From: JANRIG01 sp033765235
GTDB lineage: Bacteria > Bacteroidota > Bacteroidia > Cytophagales > UBA9547
Assembly: GCA_033765235.1 (NCBI GenBank)
Contig: JANRIG010000022.1
Coordinates: 137,510-201,509, forward strand
Length of the DNA stretch: 64,000 bases
Direction: 5' to 3'
In this document: positions 16,415 through 25,391 of the stretch, one piece after another
Layout: every line of letters starts with the position of its first letter
How positions within the stretch are numbered: position 1 is the stretch's first letter
Translations under genes and position numbers: made by a program
Notes under the pieces: model-generated
The model's database searches: none
Told to the model about the DNA's origin: nothing
Seen by the model: the letters and a program-made list of their open reading frames with translations, nothing else

Positions 16415-17263
16415 ATGAGACACTATTATATAGCATGGTGCATAATTATTGGGTTGATTATTTACAATATAAGATGCAAACCTACTGAAGATGCTGTACC
16501 TATTGTTCCTATGAATAATAATACAAGTATAGTAGGAGTAAATACAGTAATAGGTGCAAGTACAATAACAGGCTCACATACTACATGTGGCAATGCTACA
16601 ATAACAGGTACAAATTCAGTACTTGGTACAGTATTTAATATAATTACGATAATTGGCAATGTACCCGGCAACCATACAATACTGGGGCTTAATACCTTAA
16701 CAGGGGAAACAACGATATTAGGTATTGTAACAACAGCTGACACTAGCACATCTGTTATTATTAAACCAAGCTGTACCTATACAGGTGATTATTTTGTAAA
16801 CCGCCTTACTACAAACCAAATAGACTTGCCCATACGTAAATCCATAGTAATATTGCCTGAACACTTACGAGTAGAATTCAAAGCATTACTTTGGGACACA
16901 CGATGTCTTGACCCGAATTTGCCAAAAGTAGTATGTGAACCTTGGCCTCCCGAGGTATTGGTAAAGTATGAAATAAGCGATGCCCAATGCAATACTTATG
17001 AAACATATATGTCTAAATACGATTTTTATTTAAATATACTAATTTTATCCTATCCATTACCAAAATCTCAAAATGTGTACAGTACCTTAACCTTTACAGG
17101 ATTTAATATTGAATACCAAAATATACTACCTAAAAAAGTGATAGATACTACAGTCTATCCATTTTATGATGTTGATAATATAACAATAGTAAGGATTGAT
17201 ACATTCTTTATTCCCATTGTAAAGGATACAAATAGTTATACGCTAAAACTTAAGTTAAACTAA
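16415..17263 (+). CDS. Secreted protein with hexapeptide-repeat (left-handed beta-helix-like) segment
   Basis: 282 residues with an N-terminal hydrophobic segment ending in NIRC (Cys21), a weak lipobox, so lipidation is uncertain. Residues about 36-110 show a six-residue rhythm of G-x-x-T-[IV]-x (VIGAS TITGSH, TITGTN SVLG, TILG LNTLTG), the pattern of left-handed parallel beta-helices. The C-terminal 160 residues are an unassigned beta-rich domain with four cysteines (DTRCLDPNLPKVVCEPWPP and the nearby Cys pair). It begins 10 bp after the preceding ORF, and its stop overlaps the metalloprotease ATG (TAATG), so it is almost certainly co-transcribed with that gene. It may be a scaffold or partner for the protease. 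Confidence 0.6.
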   Translation: MRHYYIAWCIIIGLIIYNIRCKPTEDAVPIVPMNNNTSIVGVNTVIGASTITGSHTTCGNATITGTNSVLGTVFNIITIIGNVPGNHTILGLNTLTGETTILGIVTTADTSTSVIIKPSCTYTGDYFVNRLTTNQIDLPIRKSIVILPEHLRVEFKALLWDTRCLDPNLPKVVCEPWPPEVLVKYEISDAQCNTYETYMSKYDFYLNILILSYPLPKSQNVYSTLTFTGFNIEYQNILPKKVIDTTVYPFYDVDNITIVRIDTFFIPIVKDTNSYTLKLKLN

Positions 17264-19404
17264 TGCTTAGAAGACATATATTGACAATATACTTTTTACT
17301 AAATTTTAGTTTTTGCATCGGTCAATTTTTTTTTACTGATTCTATTGATTATATCCTAAAACCAAGCTTTTATAACAAATATTTAGAAATAAAAGATAGT
17401 TTATTTATTACCCCCGATGAATTTATTTCTAACTACTCAAGCAAAATTATTGGTAACAGCAAAAGTAAACTATTATATGTTCGTACTAAAACGGACCCAT
17501 CAGGGAATATCCACAAAACTTACCAACAATATTATAACAATTATCCCATAAATGACGGATATGTAATATTGCATTGCATCAATAGTTATGTTAATAAAGT
17601 AACGGGCAGTTTATACTATAATTTTACAGCAAGCAGCAATATGACACATACAATAAAACCTAAAAATTTAATAAAAAATATGGTTCCCAAAAATATAATG
17701 AAAGACAAAAGGACTTCCATAGAATATAAATGTAAATATATAGATTGTGATACTACACCTTTCAAAAAAGAAATGATATTAAGCCATGAGATAACCGTTT
17801 ATAGTGATACAAATAACTATGACTATACATTCTATTTTTTTGCATCAAATGATAAATATTTGTTTAAAAACAAAAACACAAAATATTGTGCGCCAAATTA
17901 TTATACACCTACTTCTGATGAGACAGTAGAAAATTGTGCAAACATAAATTTTTACAATACAGACAAACAATTTTTCGCAGATTATGAAGTAAGTAAGGCT
18001 GCTTATTTGTCAAAAATTAAAGGTAATAGACCTATGTTAAACGATTTCAACCGTACAATATATAACAATATAAATGTTGTAAATGGAGGTCAATTTATTA
18101 CTTCACCAACTTTATTTCAGTGGAACAGTCCTGTTCAACGTGGTGCGGCTACCTATCTATGGGCAGCAGAATTTTTTTATGATTATGCATATGACAACTA
18201 TGGTTTTAGTACTGTTGATAACAAAGATGGAAACATATCAATAGTACTTAATAGTTCTGTATCTGCTGGAATACTTGCTTCTTATAGTAATAAAGTAGTC
18301 AACATTGTTGGGGTCAATGTTATTAGACCTGCTGTTTTATGGCACGAGTTAGGTCATTCCATAGCAGACCAAATTTGGGGAAATGGTACTGTCGTCATAG
18401 GAGAATATCCCTTTTTCGAAGGTATTGCTGATATTACTAGCATGGTAATACAATATGCATATACAGGAGGTAATGTACTATGGGAATCTGTTTATAATCC
18501 ATCATGGTCAGTTAACGCAACTATAGGAGATGTAGATTGGAATAATCCACATAGGAATGAAGATGCACAAAAACGTATAATTACTCATTGGTTTTATATA
18601 ATGTGCAACGGGCAAACTGGTTTTAATACATTAGGATATCCTTATAATGTGTCAGGCATAGGCATAAATAAGGCAGACAAAATATTATTCCATGCTATGG
18701 AATATTACAGCTATCAAGGCATTAGTTTAAAAGATGCATTAGTAAACTGCTTATTATCAGCAGCAGACTTATATGGCAATTGCTCAAATGAGTATATACA
18801 AACATCAAATGCAATAGAAGCTGTAGGTATAAGAAATGGAACAACAAATTGGGGAAGTGATTACAATTTATGTTTGGATATAAACTCTTCAATTTCATCA
18901 CAATTTATATTTGCTACCGGGGTCTTTACTTTATCAAATAATTGCAGCACTATTGTGAGAAATAATTCAACTTTAATTGCTAATTCTTCTACAAAAGTGG
19001 TTCTTAAACCTGGTTTTAAAGCAGAAAGGGGGTCTTTTTTCCATGCAGGTATTACACAATGTTATAATCCTACTGTTTCTAAAACACCTCCAATTTACAA
19101 TTCATCAAGAAAAGAATACATCGAAACTTCACATTTAAACAAAATAGTTGCTAAAAAATATATCCCTGATGTATTTCCTAATCCATTCGAAAATACTTTT
19201 AACATAGATTATAACCCCGATAGCATATCTAATAATTCAAATTTTTATAGAATAATTGATATAAACTCAAAAACTATAAAAGAGGGTGCCTTTAATGTAG
19301 GCAGCAATCAGGTTGATATGTCGTCTGTAGGTACTGGGTTGTATTATTTACAATTATATTTATCTGGCACCTACAGCAAAACTTTCAAAATTGTCAGGAA
19401 ATAA
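17263..19404 (+). CDS. M4-like zinc metalloprotease with T9SS sorting domain
   Basis: 713 residues. A signal peptide (about 1-20) leads into an FTP-like propeptide (DPSGNIHKTYQQYYNNYPI, about residues 80-100), as in thermolysin-type zymogens. The catalytic domain has HELGH with His361, Glu362 and His365, then FFEGIAD with the likely third zinc ligand Glu386 and a supporting Asp390, and a downstream NNPHRNEDAQKRIITHWFY segment where thermolysin carries its transition-state His. After it come KVVLKPGFKAERGSFFHA, a Bacteroidota surface-protein motif, and a C-terminal sorting domain (VFPNPFENTFNI to YSKTFKIVRK) of about 75 residues. It should be exported by Sec, then by the T9SS, and act outside the cell. 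Secretion through the T9SS fits the porX gene 5 kb upstream. Confidence 0.87.
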   Translation: MLRRHILTIYFLLNFSFCIGQFFFTDSIDYILKPSFYNKYLEIKDSLFITPDEFISNYSSKIIGNSKSKLLYVRTKTDPSGNIHKTYQQYYNNYPINDGYVILHCINSYVNKVTGSLYYNFTASSNMTHTIKPKNLIKNMVPKNIMKDKRTSIEYKCKYIDCDTTPFKKEMILSHEITVYSDTNNYDYTFYFFASNDKYLFKNKNTKYCAPNYYTPTSDETVENCANINFYNTDKQFFADYEVSKAAYLSKIKGNRPMLNDFNRTIYNNINVVNGGQFITSPTLFQWNSPVQRGAATYLWAAEFFYDYAYDNYGFSTVDNKDGNISIVLNSSVSAGILASYSNKVVNIVGVNVIRPAVLWHELGHSIADQIWGNGTVVIGEYPFFEGIADITSMVIQYAYTGGNVLWESVYNPSWSVNATIGDVDWNNPHRNEDAQKRIITHWFYIMCNGQTGFNTLGYPYNVSGIGINKADKILFHAMEYYSYQGISLKDALVNCLLSAADLYGNCSNEYIQTSNAIEAVGIRNGTTNWGSDYNLCLDINSSISSQFIFATGVFTLSNNCSTIVRNNSTLIANSSTKVVLKPGFKAERGSFFHAGITQCYNPTVSKTPPIYNSSRKEYIETSHLNKIVAKKYIPDVFPNPFENTFNIDYNPDSISNNSNFYRIIDINSKTIKEGAFNVGSNQVDMSSVGTGLYYLQLYLSGTYSKTFKIVRK

Positions 19405-19442
19405 TATTTCTTATAATATAAGAATATATATTTTTCAGAATT

Positions 19443-19473
19443 GATTAGACAACTTTTTGAAAGTTGTCTAATC
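19443..19473 (+). terminator. Perfect 14-bp palindrome after the metalloprotease gene
   Basis: Inverted repeat GATTAGACAACTTT / AAAGTTGTCTAATC with a TTG loop, about 40 bases past the stop. Its core is identical to the palindrome at 13913-13943 and in the same orientation relative to the upstream gene, which favours a role at the 3' end of transcripts. No T-run follows. Confidence 0.6.
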
Positions 19474-19567
19474 TTGGGAGCGTATCATACACAAATATTC
19501 ATACTTCACACACTTTGGCACAACATTTGATATTTGGTATTAATATTTTCATTGTTAATAATAATAA

Positions 19568-22054
19568 ATGTCTTCTCAAGATAGATTTACCAACCTGCTA
19601 TTGCCTGTATCACATGCAGACGACGGCGAAACATTCTCAATAATAACCTCAAATACCCAAGATTCGTTAGAAAAAATACCTGAAATCATTCCCATACTGC
19701 CTGTACGCAACACAGTACTGTTTCCAGGGGTAGTATTGCCTATCACCGTAGGGCGCGAAAAATCCATAAAACTTGTAAAAAAGTCTTATAAAGGCGATAA
19801 AATAATAGGAGTAGTGGCTCAAATACCTCCGGGAGGCGATGAAGCCACCGAAGACAATATGTACAAAATAGGCACTGTAGCCCGCATACTCAAAATGCTG
19901 GTGCTTCCTGATGGCAATACTACCATCATCATACAAGGCATATCCAGATTTAAGTTTGATACCTTTGCTACCCTTGAGCCGTACATCACTGCCAAAGCTA
20001 CCTTGCTGGGCGACAATTTTCCTACAAAGCTCACCAGAGAGCAGAAAGCACTCATGCAAAGCATTCGCGACAATGCCACTAAAATACTAAAACTCAATAC
20101 AGACTTGCCTCGCGAAGCGCAGATGGCCATAGATAATATAGAAAGCCCTGCATTTCTCACCCACTTTTTGTGCAGCAATATCAACGCCGAACTCAACGAA
20201 AAACAAAACCTGCTCGAAACAGACAGTGGCATAGCAAGGGCAGGAATGCTGCTTGAGCACTTGCTCAAAGACCTCCAAATGATAGAGCTCAAGCGCGAAA
20301 TACAAAATAAGGCTCACAATGACATAGACCAGCAGCAGCGCGACTACTTTTTGCGCCAGCAGCTCAAAGTATTACAAGACGAGCTGGGGCAAGAGGGTAC
20401 TGAGAAGCGTGTAGAGGAGTTGCGCCAAAAAGCAAAAACCAAAAAATGGACAGAAAATGTAGGTAAAACATTCCTAAAAGAGCTTGATAAACTGCAACGG
20501 ATGAACAATATGTCGCCGGAGTACGGGGTCACTATGAATTATTTGGAATATTTTTTAGAATTGCCTTGGCAGGAATATACCAAAGACAACTTTGATATAA
20601 AAAGAGCCAAAAAAATATTGGATGCCGAGCACTCAGGCATGGAAAAAGTTAAAGAACGCATACTCGAATACCTTGCAGTGCTCAAACTCAAAAACGATAT
20701 GAAAGCTCCCATCTTATGCCTATTCGGACCTCCGGGAGTGGGCAAAACCTCATTAGGCAGGTCTGTGGCCAAGTCGCTCAATCGCAAATATGTCAGAATG
20801 TCACTCGGGGGGCTGCACGACGAGGCCGAAATACGCGGACACAGACGCACCTACATAGGTGCCATGCCCGGCAAAATACTGCACCATATCAAAAAAGCAC
20901 AATCATCAAATCCTGTATTTATATTGGATGAAATTGATAAAATAGGCCATGATTTTCGGGGCGACCCATCATCTGCATTATTGGAAGTGCTGGACCCTGA
21001 GCAAAATTTTGAGTTTCTTGACAACTATCTCGACCAAGCTTATGACCTGTCCAAAGTACTCTTTATAGCCACAGCCAATACCCTCGATACCATACAGCCG
21101 GCCCTGCGCGACCGTATGGAAATCATAGAACTGAGTGGATACACGGTAGAAGAAAAAACAGACATTGCCAAAAAGCACCTAATTATTAAACAAAAAAAAG
21201 AAAACGGATTGCACGAAAAAGACTTTGGCATAGCAGATGCAGGCATTGTCAAAATCATAGAAAGCTACACGCGCGAGTCGGGAGTGAGACAACTGGAAAG
21301 GCAAATAGCCAAAGTATGTCGCAACTTAGCCAAAGCCAAAGCACTAGGCGAGCCATACAAGAAAATATTGCAACCCGATGACATAGAGCGAATACTTGGG
21401 CATGAAAGAATAGATAAAGACGAATATGACGATAGTAATACTGCAGGGGTAGTTACAGGATTGGCATGGACTCAGGTAGGGGGCGAAATACTCACCATAG
21501 AGGCAAGCCTTAGCAGGGGCAAAGGCAAACTTACCCTCTCAGGTCAACTGGGAGATGTAATGAAAGAGTCTGCCATGGCAGCACTTTCGTACCTCAAAGC
21601 ACATGCAGATACGTGGAATATCAGTTATGAAATATTTGAACATTATGACCTGCATATTCATGTGCCGGCAGGGGCTGTGCCCAAAGATGGTCCATCGGCC
21701 GGCATCACTATGTTCACAGCTATGGCATCGGCATACACTCAGCGTATGGTAAAACAAAAAATAGCCATGACCGGTGAGATTACGCTCAGAGGCAAAGTAT
21801 TGCCTGTGGGAGGTATCAAAGAAAAGATATTAGCAGCCAAAAGAGCAGGCATTACAGATATTATACTGTGTGCAAAAAACCGCAAAGATGTCTCTGAAAT
21901 AGCAGACCATTACCTCACGGGCTTGCATATACACTACATAGAGCACATGAGCGAGGTCATAGATATGGCGCTCACACACCAAAAAGTGAAAAATGCAATA
22001 AATTTTATTATACCTGAAAAATCAAAAATAGACCAACCTCAAGAGATATACTGA
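19568..22054 (+). CDS. lon: ATP-dependent protease Lon
   Basis: 828-residue cytoplasmic AAA+ serine protease that degrades misfolded and regulatory proteins. Order: LON substrate-binding domain (about residues 36-240, IPILPVRNTVLFPGVVLPI), coiled-coil linker, AAA+ module with Walker A GPPGVGKT (387-394) and Walker B VFILDEIDKI, and the protease domain with the Ser-Lys dyad, Ser710 in KDGPSAGI and a Lys in VGGIKEKILAAK about 43 residues on. The length fits bacterial LonA. It is a single-gene unit, convergent with the DUF1573 gene. All catalytic residues are present. Confidence 0.97.
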   Translation: MSSQDRFTNLLLPVSHADDGETFSIITSNTQDSLEKIPEIIPILPVRNTVLFPGVVLPITVGREKSIKLVKKSYKGDKIIGVVAQIPPGGDEATEDNMYKIGTVARILKMLVLPDGNTTIIIQGISRFKFDTFATLEPYITAKATLLGDNFPTKLTREQKALMQSIRDNATKILKLNTDLPREAQMAIDNIESPAFLTHFLCSNINAELNEKQNLLETDSGIARAGMLLEHLLKDLQMIELKREIQNKAHNDIDQQQRDYFLRQQLKVLQDELGQEGTEKRVEELRQKAKTKKWTENVGKTFLKELDKLQRMNNMSPEYGVTMNYLEYFLELPWQEYTKDNFDIKRAKKILDAEHSGMEKVKERILEYLAVLKLKNDMKAPILCLFGPPGVGKTSLGRSVAKSLNRKYVRMSLGGLHDEAEIRGHRRTYIGAMPGKILHHIKKAQSSNPVFILDEIDKIGHDFRGDPSSALLEVLDPEQNFEFLDNYLDQAYDLSKVLFIATANTLDTIQPALRDRMEIIELSGYTVEEKTDIAKKHLIIKQKKENGLHEKDFGIADAGIVKIIESYTRESGVRQLERQIAKVCRNLAKAKALGEPYKKILQPDDIERILGHERIDKDEYDDSNTAGVVTGLAWTQVGGEILTIEASLSRGKGKLTLSGQLGDVMKESAMAALSYLKAHADTWNISYEIFEHYDLHIHVPAGAVPKDGPSAGITMFTAMASAYTQRMVKQKIAMTGEITLRGKVLPVGGIKEKILAAKRAGITDIILCAKNRKDVSEIADHYLTGLHIHYIEHMSEVIDMALTHQKVKNAINFIIPEKSKIDQPQEIY

Positions 22055-22071
22055 AAAAAGTAAAGTAAATA

Positions 22072-22464
22072 TTACTTCTTTTGCTCCAGTATCACCCCTT
22101 TGATAGATACCATGGTCACAGCGGGTACCGTATTTGCCATGATGGTGAGTGCTTTGTTAAAATTGCCTGGCTTACCTTTGTACTTGTATCCTGCTTTCAC
22201 AATGCCATATTGCCCCGGCATCACAGGCTTTTTTGAGAAATCTGCCAATGTACATTCGCATGCTGTCTTTATGTCGCTGATTATGAGGGGCTCTACGCCT
22301 ACATTTTTGAACTTAAACTCGCACCACAAGGTATCATCTTTTTCCACCACACTACCAAAATCATGCTCTGTTTTGTCAAATTTGAAGTCGGCCTGAGCCA
22401 AGCTTGTCATTGAGCCAAGCCATATGAAGGAGGCTAAGAGTGTATATTTCATTTTGTTTTTCAT
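22072..22464 (-). CDS. DUF1573 secreted protein
   Basis: 130 residues: a signal peptide (about residues 1-26, ending SLAQA) and one immunoglobulin-like DUF1573 domain recognisable from FDKTEHDFGSVVEKDD, then CEFKFKNVGVEPLIISDIK and ACECTLADFSKKPVMPGQ, where the two closely spaced cysteines are typical. The domain is very common in Bacteroidota, often next to transport or cell-surface genes, with no settled function. It would be periplasmic or surface-exposed. It converges on lon with only 17 bp between stops; a second in-frame ATG at 22452 is an alternative start. Confidence 0.87.
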   Translation of the reverse strand: MKNKMKYTLLASFIWLGSMTSLAQADFKFDKTEHDFGSVVEKDDTLWCEFKFKNVGVEPLIISDIKTACECTLADFSKKPVMPGQYGIVKAGYKYKGKPGNFNKALTIMANTVPAVTMVSIKGVILEQKK

Positions 22465-22479
22465 ATATTATTTATTCAC

Positions 22480-23787
22480 TTACTCATTTTTTAGCATAAC
22501 CATAGCAGCCCCCATAGAAGTTCCCTGCGACAGGTCGTGGGCTATCACTTCTACACCATTGCATTTTTGCGATAGCAATTTCATGAAAATTTTATTTTTA
22601 TTAAAACCCCCATCCACAAATATTTTTTCTACGCTGCTCATGCCATCAGTTGCCATCAGCAGCGCATCATATTGGTAGGTCACCATATCCTCCATCAAGC
22701 GGTGATATGCTTGTTCATAACTTGTGTAGCTGTCAAGCACAGTGGCATCAAATACCTGCTCGGGTAGGGTGCTGCTATTGAGTATGGCAGGCATAGCGAG
22801 AGCTTTTGTATAGGTATCAGCGTCAAAATCTATATTTTTGTAATAATCTTTATCTTTCACAAAATGTCCGGCAAATATTTTGGTAAATACTTCATGAAAA
22901 TGTCCTAAAAATAGCCTTGAGGCTTTTACTTTCACCCCTTCAAAAGTCATATAATTCAGACAATCTTTTTGGAGTTCTTGTTTGGTAAGCAGGCTTTTGG
23001 CAAAGGGGTAAAGGCATATGCTCCATGTGCCTGTGCTTACAAGCACAAATGGTTGCTTATTTTTTTTAAAATACGGAATAAGTGCCGCACTGCTGTCATG
23101 CAGCCCGGTGCCCACAGGTATTTCATGGTCGCGGTAGCGGGTATAGCCCAAGGTATAATTTTGGGTAACAGGGGCAAATAATGTATCTATGCCTTCGGCT
23201 TTTACCCATGTGTGATAATCGTTTTGTTGCATATCCCAAAGTGCGGTGTGGCAGCCTATGCTTGTGTATTCACTACATTTTTTTTGGGTGAATAAGTAGG
23301 CACAATATTGAGGCAAGTGCAGCGAAGTACTTATTTTTTTGAAAACCAAAGGATGGGCATATTTGAGCCAATACAGTTGCAACCCTGAGTTGAGCATGCC
23401 CAACACAGGCGATGCTGTAGCTGTGGCTATATCATCTTTATCACCATAGGCATTATAAAACTTTTTTTCGTAGTCGGCAGGGAAATTTTTTAGGTAATTA
23501 TAAAGTGGTGTTACAGGTTTGCCTTGAGCATCTAAGTGCACAAATGATGCACCGTAGGTGGCAAAATTGAGTGCAGTAATATCAAACCTTACATCATTTT
23601 GCAGGGTTTGCCAGGTTTCTGTCATCCACGCGGTGAGGGCGTGAAGGTCTTCACAACTTTCACCTTCATCGTCTTTTACCTCTTCAAATACTGTTTGTAC
23701 TTCGTGTACAAGTTGCATTTGCAGATCAAAGAGTAATATTTTTTTATTGGTTTTTCCTATGTCAAATACAGCAATGGTTTTTAGCAT
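22480..23787 (-). CDS. FGGY-family carbohydrate kinase
   Basis: 435-residue sugar kinase of the FGGY family, which phosphorylates sugars such as rhamnulose, fuculose or xylulose with ATP. Motifs: VFDIGKTNKKILLFD at the N-terminus (phosphate-1 loop), a central LVSTGTWSICL segment (about residue 250) and KIFVDGGFNKNKIFMKLL near the C-terminus (adenosine-binding region), with a final GTSMGAAM. Length and motif spacing are closest to rhamnulokinase/fuculokinase-type members, but the substrate cannot be told from sequence. No transporter or isomerase gene is adjacent. The downstream DUF1573 gene on the same strand starts 15 bp later and may share the transcript. Confidence 0.85.
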   Translation of the reverse strand: MLKTIAVFDIGKTNKKILLFDLQMQLVHEVQTVFEEVKDDEGESCEDLHALTAWMTETWQTLQNDVRFDITALNFATYGASFVHLDAQGKPVTPLYNYLKNFPADYEKKFYNAYGDKDDIATATASPVLGMLNSGLQLYWLKYAHPLVFKKISTSLHLPQYCAYLFTQKKCSEYTSIGCHTALWDMQQNDYHTWVKAEGIDTLFAPVTQNYTLGYTRYRDHEIPVGTGLHDSSAALIPYFKKNKQPFVLVSTGTWSICLYPFAKSLLTKQELQKDCLNYMTFEGVKVKASRLFLGHFHEVFTKIFAGHFVKDKDYYKNIDFDADTYTKALAMPAILNSSTLPEQVFDATVLDSYTSYEQAYHRLMEDMVTYQYDALLMATDGMSSVEKIFVDGGFNKNKIFMKLLSQKCNGVEVIAHDLSQGTSMGAAMVMLKNE

Positions 23788-23950
23788 TATTTATGAATTA
23801 TTAAATAAAAATTATATTCTAAAGTATCACGCAATATTACGGCAATATGTGAAAATAAAATTTTAATATTTTATAATTATAACCTCAATGGTTGTTTACA
23901 GAATCATTAAGAAGTAATGGGTTAAAAACATATTCTTTATATTTGAAATT

Positions 23951-23975
23951 CACATTTCACCGTCCACATTTCACC
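23951..23975. repeat. Short direct repeat CACATTTCACC x2
   Basis: Two identical 11-base copies separated by three bases, in the 190-bp gap between the ABC ATPase stop and the sugar-kinase start. It is AT-rich otherwise. It might be an operator or a decayed repeat; nothing more can be said. Confidence 0.35.
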
Positions 23976-23980
23976 CGTTT

Positions 23981-24694
23981 CTACAGACTAATACTTTGGT
24001 AAAAATAGCTTTTGAGCTCCTCCAATGTATTTTCATTAGCCTCCATATCTTTCACTATCAGGCCTTTTTCAAGTATCACTACCCTTTGGCACAGCTCACT
24101 TACATGGTTCAGGTCGTGGCTCGATACTATGATGGTAGTGCCGTATTTTTGATTCATGTCTTTGAGCAACAATTTGAGTAATATCTGTGAAGATGGGTCC
24201 AGTGAGTTGAAAGGCTCATCCAGTATCACCACTTTAGGATTTACAAAGAGGGCACCTGCTATGCCGCATTTTTGTTTATTGCCTGTGCTCAGGCTACGTA
24301 TGAGTTTGCCTTTGAGCCCTACTACCTCGCCCCCAAAAAACTGTTGTATGCGATGTATTTTATCTTCTATTTCTTGCTTGCGTATGTCATACAACTCGCC
24401 CAAAAAATAAAAATATTCCTCAGGCTTCATAAAGTCGAGCAGAAAACTTTGGTCAAGAAATGAGCCTGTATATTTTTTCCATTCCTCACTCTCGTTCACT
24501 TTATTGGTGCCCATAGTCACATAGCCTTCGTCTGCTTTTATAAGGTCGAGTGCGAGGCGCAAAAAGGTGGTTTTGCCCGCCCCATTATTACCCAATAAGC
24601 CAAATATTTGCCCGCCGGGTATGGTGAGCTCGGGTATGTGCAGCACCGTATGGTCTTTGTAGTTTTTTTTGAGTTGCAATGCTTTTATTTCCAT
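23981..24694 (-). CDS. ABC transporter ATP-binding protein
   Basis: 237-residue nucleotide-binding subunit from an ATG at 24694. Walker A GNNGAGKT is at residues 35-42, the signature region is SLSTGNKQK (about residue 135), and Walker B is VVILDEP followed by a switch His in SSHDLNHV. The reading frame is open upstream into the permease gene, but the ATG that yields a normal MEIKALQLKKNYKDH start lies 7 bp after the permease stop and is preferred. With the two membrane ORFs just upstream it makes an exporter of the Bacteroidota type in which a DUF5687 permease pairs with one ATPase. The exported substrate is unknown. Confidence 0.93.
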   Translation of the reverse strand: MEIKALQLKKNYKDHTVLHIPELTIPGGQIFGLLGNNGAGKTTFLRLALDLIKADEGYVTMGTNKVNESEEWKKYTGSFLDQSFLLDFMKPEEYFYFLGELYDIRKQEIEDKIHRIQQFFGGEVVGLKGKLIRSLSTGNKQKCGIAGALFVNPKVVILDEPFNSLDPSSQILLKLLLKDMNQKYGTTIIVSSHDLNHVSELCQRVVILEKGLIVKDMEANENTLEELKSYFYQSISL

Positions 24695-24701
24695 ATTTTT
24701 T

Positions 24702-25391
24702 TTACTGTTCTCTGTATAGTTCAAGTTTTTTGTGCTTTTGCGCTTTATATTCCTCCATGATTGAAGGTATAAGAAACCAATGTACAATAACGATGATGCA
24801 AGTAATACCTATCAGCGCATAGGTAAACCATACATTGCCCATCACATATTTGAGACCGAATATTGACAGCATATATATACTCATGACCACACCTATTCCT
24901 ACAAATAAAAATACTGGGTTAAACCCGTTAAACTGCATTTTCCATGCTGAGTGCAGCTCCAGCCTGCGGCTGCCAAGGTATGAAAATATAAAATTTATCA
25001 ATACTAATACTACTGCCATACATGCCATTAGTGCTATTGATTCAATATTAGGCTGCTTTACCACATACACAGCCACTATCACTATAGCAATGATAAGCAA
25101 AAATAAAATGTAGTTGAGCCTGAAGTGCTGTACAAAATTGAACGGAATGGTGCTGAGCCTGTCCATAATAGTGCTGAGTTTAGAAAATGGGTAGTAATAT
25201 ATACCATTTGCTAAACAAAAAATAGGCAATATTGTGAATGAGGCTGGAAATTGATTGCCATTGGCAGTAGTATCCGGCATAATGAAAAAGAAGGGGCTAA
25301 ATAATGCACAGGCTATAAATTGCATTCTGAGAAATGGATTATTCCATATCAAAAACAATTCAAAGCGCAGGTATGTCCATGTGTATTTCAT
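24702..25391 (-). CDS. ABC permease, DUF5687-like C-terminal half
   Basis: 229-residue membrane protein with about six hydrophobic segments, opening with KYTWTYLRFELFLIWNNPFL, which matches the point in DUF5687 proteins where the second half begins (a charged stretch ahead of an L-x-x-R/N-N-P segment). Typical DUF5687 permeases are single chains of about 480 residues; here the two halves are separate ORFs whose ATG and TGA overlap (25388-25391). The ATPase gene follows 7 bp after its stop. Either the protein is naturally split and translated by coupling, or a frameshift has divided one gene; the overlap of exactly ATGA favours the former. Confidence 0.72.
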   Translation of the reverse strand: MKYTWTYLRFELFLIWNNPFLRMQFIACALFSPFFFIMPDTTANGNQFPASFTILPIFCLANGIYYYPFSKLSTIMDRLSTIPFNFVQHFRLNYILFLLIIAIVIVAVYVVKQPNIESIALMACMAVVLVLINFIFSYLGSRRLELHSAWKMQFNGFNPVFLFVGIGVVMSIYMLSIFGLKYVMGNVWFTYALIGITCIIVIVHWFLIPSIMEEYKAQKHKKLELYREQ

